The notes under the pieces: generated by a model | Database searches by the model: none | The model's input: the letters and a program-made list of their open reading frames with translations, nothing else | What the model was told of the DNA's origin: nothing | Made by a program: the position numbers and the translations under genes | Assembly: GCF_030409415.1 (NCBI RefSeq) | Contig: NZ_JAUFPW010000008.1 | Location: 124,001 to 188,000, forward strand | Direction of reading: 5' to 3' | Length of the DNA stretch: 64,000 bases | Source: Pedobacter aquatilis | Lineage (GTDB): Bacteria > Bacteroidota > Bacteroidia > Sphingobacteriales > Sphingobacteriaceae | Part shown: one piece after another, positions 62,387-64,000 of the stretch | Layout: each line of letters opens with the position of its first letter | Position numbering within the stretch: the first letter of the stretch is position 1

Positions 62387-64000
62387 TTATAAAACTTGTT
62401 GATAATCTATTCGAACATGATAGATGCTCATCAGCATCGTCTTGAAAATCAATTTGATAGTTTCGATATCTTTTAATGTTAAATCGCAATTATCTAACTG
62501 ATTTTGTTCCAATTTGTAGTTAATTATCCTTTCAACAAGGTCATTTATGTTCTGAGCATCGGGATTTTTTAGCGATCTCGACGCGGCTTCAACAGAATCG
62601 GCCAGCATTAACACACCAGTTTCTTTGCTAAAAGGTATCGGCCCAGGGTACCTGAAAATATTTTCATCGACAAATTTTTCTGGTGAGTTTTTTAAAAATG
62701 ACTGATAAAAATAATCGACTCTCGTGTTTCCATGATGCGTTCTGATAAAGTCAATAATAGCCTCGGGCATCTGATTTTTCCTCAAAATTTCAATTCCCTT
62801 ATGAACATGCTGAATAATGATTTGTGCGCTTTGTTCGTATGGAAGCTTATCATGCGGACTAATCGCCGTATTTTGATTTTCGATAAAATACTGAGGATTA
62901 TCAACCTTACCAATATCGTGATATAATGCCCCTGCCCTTACCAATACAGAATTACCTCCAATTTTAAATATTGCAGCCTCAGCAAGGTTTGCAACCTGGA
63001 GCGAGTGCTGAAATGTCCCTGGAGCTTTGAATGCAAGCTCTCGAAGCAACTTATTATTTGTGTTGGTTAATTCTATCAAGGCTACATCTGATGTGATGCC
63101 AAATACCCGTTCGAAAATATAAATTAAAGGGTAAGCCAATAAAGAAAGTAAAACGCTGAATATAAATGGAACAAAATTTACCCATTCAATTTCACTAAAT
63201 GAGCCCTCACGTAAGAGTGCAATGCCAACAAATGAAACGAAATAAGCAGAAAGAATAAATAGTGCAGATACTAAAAAACGCTCACGCTTAACGAAATTTT
63301 TAATACTGAATATAGCAACCATTCCGGCTGTAACCTGATAAAACACAAATTCGAAGCTATTTGCGACAAAGAAACCAGCAATCAATATAACCAGCATATG
63401 TAAATACAACGCTAACCGTGTATCAAATAAAATCCTGATGATTATCGGTACAACACAAAATGGAATATAATATAAACTAGCAATATTCATTTTGAGTGCC
63501 CAAGTTAAAGAGAGTAACATGCCCGTTGTTACTATCAATATTAATGAAAGCTGTCTGTTATCTGAAAAAATATCTCTCCTAAAAAGAAAAAGAAAAGACA
63601 TCAAAATACTAAGAATGAAACCAACTAAAACCACCTGACCTAAATAAACAAGCGTTCTGCTACCGATAGTTTTAGTTTGAGCATCGTAAGTTGCTTTGTA
63701 CGATTCTAACTTTTGATAAATTTCATCATCAATGATATCGCTTTTAGCAACTATAAGTTCTCCTTTTTGCACCATACCTTTTGTGGTAGATACATTATTA
63801 ACAGTATTATTCCGAATAATCTCCGTTAATCGTTCGTTAAATATCAAATCCGGAGTAATATGATCTTCTGCCAGATTATCAATTAAATCTTGAACAACTT
63901 GATTAGAGGCCTTGAAATTTTGCTTAAAGTATTGCAATGCACTTTCTGCGGTGTAAACATCTTGCGTGTTACGAAGCTTGGATATATTATTATTCAAAAG
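62387..64000 (-). CDS. 7TM-HD phosphohydrolase, PgpH-like (N-terminus cut by window edge)
   Basis: The frame is open through base 64000, and the apparent TTG start near 63997 is not a real start. About 537 residues are visible. They include part of the extracellular 7TMR-HDED domain (to about 105), seven membrane helices (about 105-320) and a cytosolic HD domain with HSLQVANLAEAA and ALYHDIGKVD (the HD pair) plus RTHHGNTRVDYFY. The family contains PgpH, a cyclic di-AMP phosphodiesterase; Bacteroidota members are inferred to act likewise. The stop codon region contains an inverted repeat AACAAGTT/AACTTGTT. Confidence 0.92.
   Translation of the reverse strand, partial: LLNNNISKLRNTQDVYTAESALQYFKQNFKASNQVVQDLIDNLAEDHITPDLIFNERLTEIIRNNTVNNVSTTKGMVQKGELIVAKSDIIDDEIYQKLESYKATYDAQTKTIGSRTLVYLGQVVLVGFILSILMSFLFLFRRDIFSDNRQLSLILIVTTGMLLSLTWALKMNIASLYYIPFCVVPIIIRILFDTRLALYLHMLVILIAGFFVANSFEFVFYQVTAGMVAIFSIKNFVKRERFLVSALFILSAYFVSFVGIALLREGSFSEIEWVNFVPFIFSVLLSLLAYPLIYIFERVFGITSDVALIELTNTNNKLLRELAFKAPGTFQHSLQVANLAEAAIFKIGGNSVLVRAGALYHDIGKVDNPQYFIENQNTAISPHDKLPYEQSAQIIIQHVHKGIEILRKNQMPEAIIDFIRTHHGNTRVDYFYQSFLKNSPEKFVDENIFRYPGPIPFSKETGVLMLADSVEAASRSLKNPDAQNINDLVERIINYKLEQNQLDNCDLTLKDIETIKLIFKTMLMSIYHVRIDYQQVL

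Noticed and set aside
63961..63997. TTG at 63997 as start of the PgpH-like gene
   Set aside because: The frame is open to the window edge and the visible part lacks the N-terminal membrane anchor, so the gene simply continues beyond the window.

Overview
The window looks like chromosome of a low-GC Bacteroidota, most like Sphingobacteriaceae (Pedobacter-type); this is inferred from gene content, not from a database search. The signs are Bacteroidota-type promoters (TTTG, about 20 nt, then TAnnTTTG), a TonB receptor with a carboxypeptidase-like N-terminal domain, a mannonate/fructuronate pathway linked to GH2 and GH30 enzymes, and weak Shine-Dalgarno signals.

Layout. (1) 1-2.6 kb: a TonB-dependent receptor cut by the left edge, then tRNA-Arg(TCT). 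(2) 2.6-9.8 kb: a glucuronoside-use locus. A GH2 enzyme with the NxKG signature of beta-glucuronidases, a GH30 enzyme, an SDR mannonate oxidoreductase and mannonate dehydratase are transcribed leftwards to a clear terminator. A LacI-family regulator with a perfect 16-bp palindrome before it is divergent. (3) 9.8-10.7 kb: an MBL-fold hydrolase. (4) 11.3-23.8 kb: a compact biosynthetic cluster of a hybrid NRPS-PKS (A-PCP-KS-AT-ACP-aminotransferase), an NRPS (C-A-N-methyltransferase-PCP-thioesterase) and their phosphopantetheinyl transferase. Domain order predicts a very small product: an amino acid extended by malonate, transaminated at the beta carbon, coupled to N-methylglycine and released.

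(5) 23.8-61.4 kb: a large surface-glycan cluster. It holds about 16 glycosyltransferases, a Wzx-type flippase, a Wzy/WaaL-type polymerase or ligase, a Wzc-like chain-length protein, a short TolC-like protein, a FdtA-type sugar ketoisomerase with an aminotransferase, methyltransferases, an acyltransferase, an ABC exporter and two UbiA-type prenyltransferases. Two GMC oxidoreductases each have a small twin-arginine partner. One operon (HAD phosphatase, UbiA enzyme, GMC oxidoreductase, small partner), divergent from a GT39/ArnT-like transferase, could make and use a polyprenyl-phosphate sugar, by analogy with the mycobacterial decaprenyl-phospho-arabinose route. A decayed IS3-family element sits at 43.3-44.7 kb. 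A 33-residue membrane protein is translationally coupled to the acyltransferase. I see no initiating sugar-phosphate transferase and no Wza-type export protein, so the cluster depends on genes elsewhere.

(6) 61.9-64 kb: a tRNA-Ser/Pro/Pro operon read leftwards, with its own promoter and terminator, and a PgpH-type 7TM-HD phosphohydrolase cut by the right edge.

The best candidates for undescribed biology are the diamino-acid/sarcosine NRPS-PKS, the putative polyprenyl-phospho-sugar operon with its GMC oxidoreductase, and the small membrane protein inside the glycan operon.
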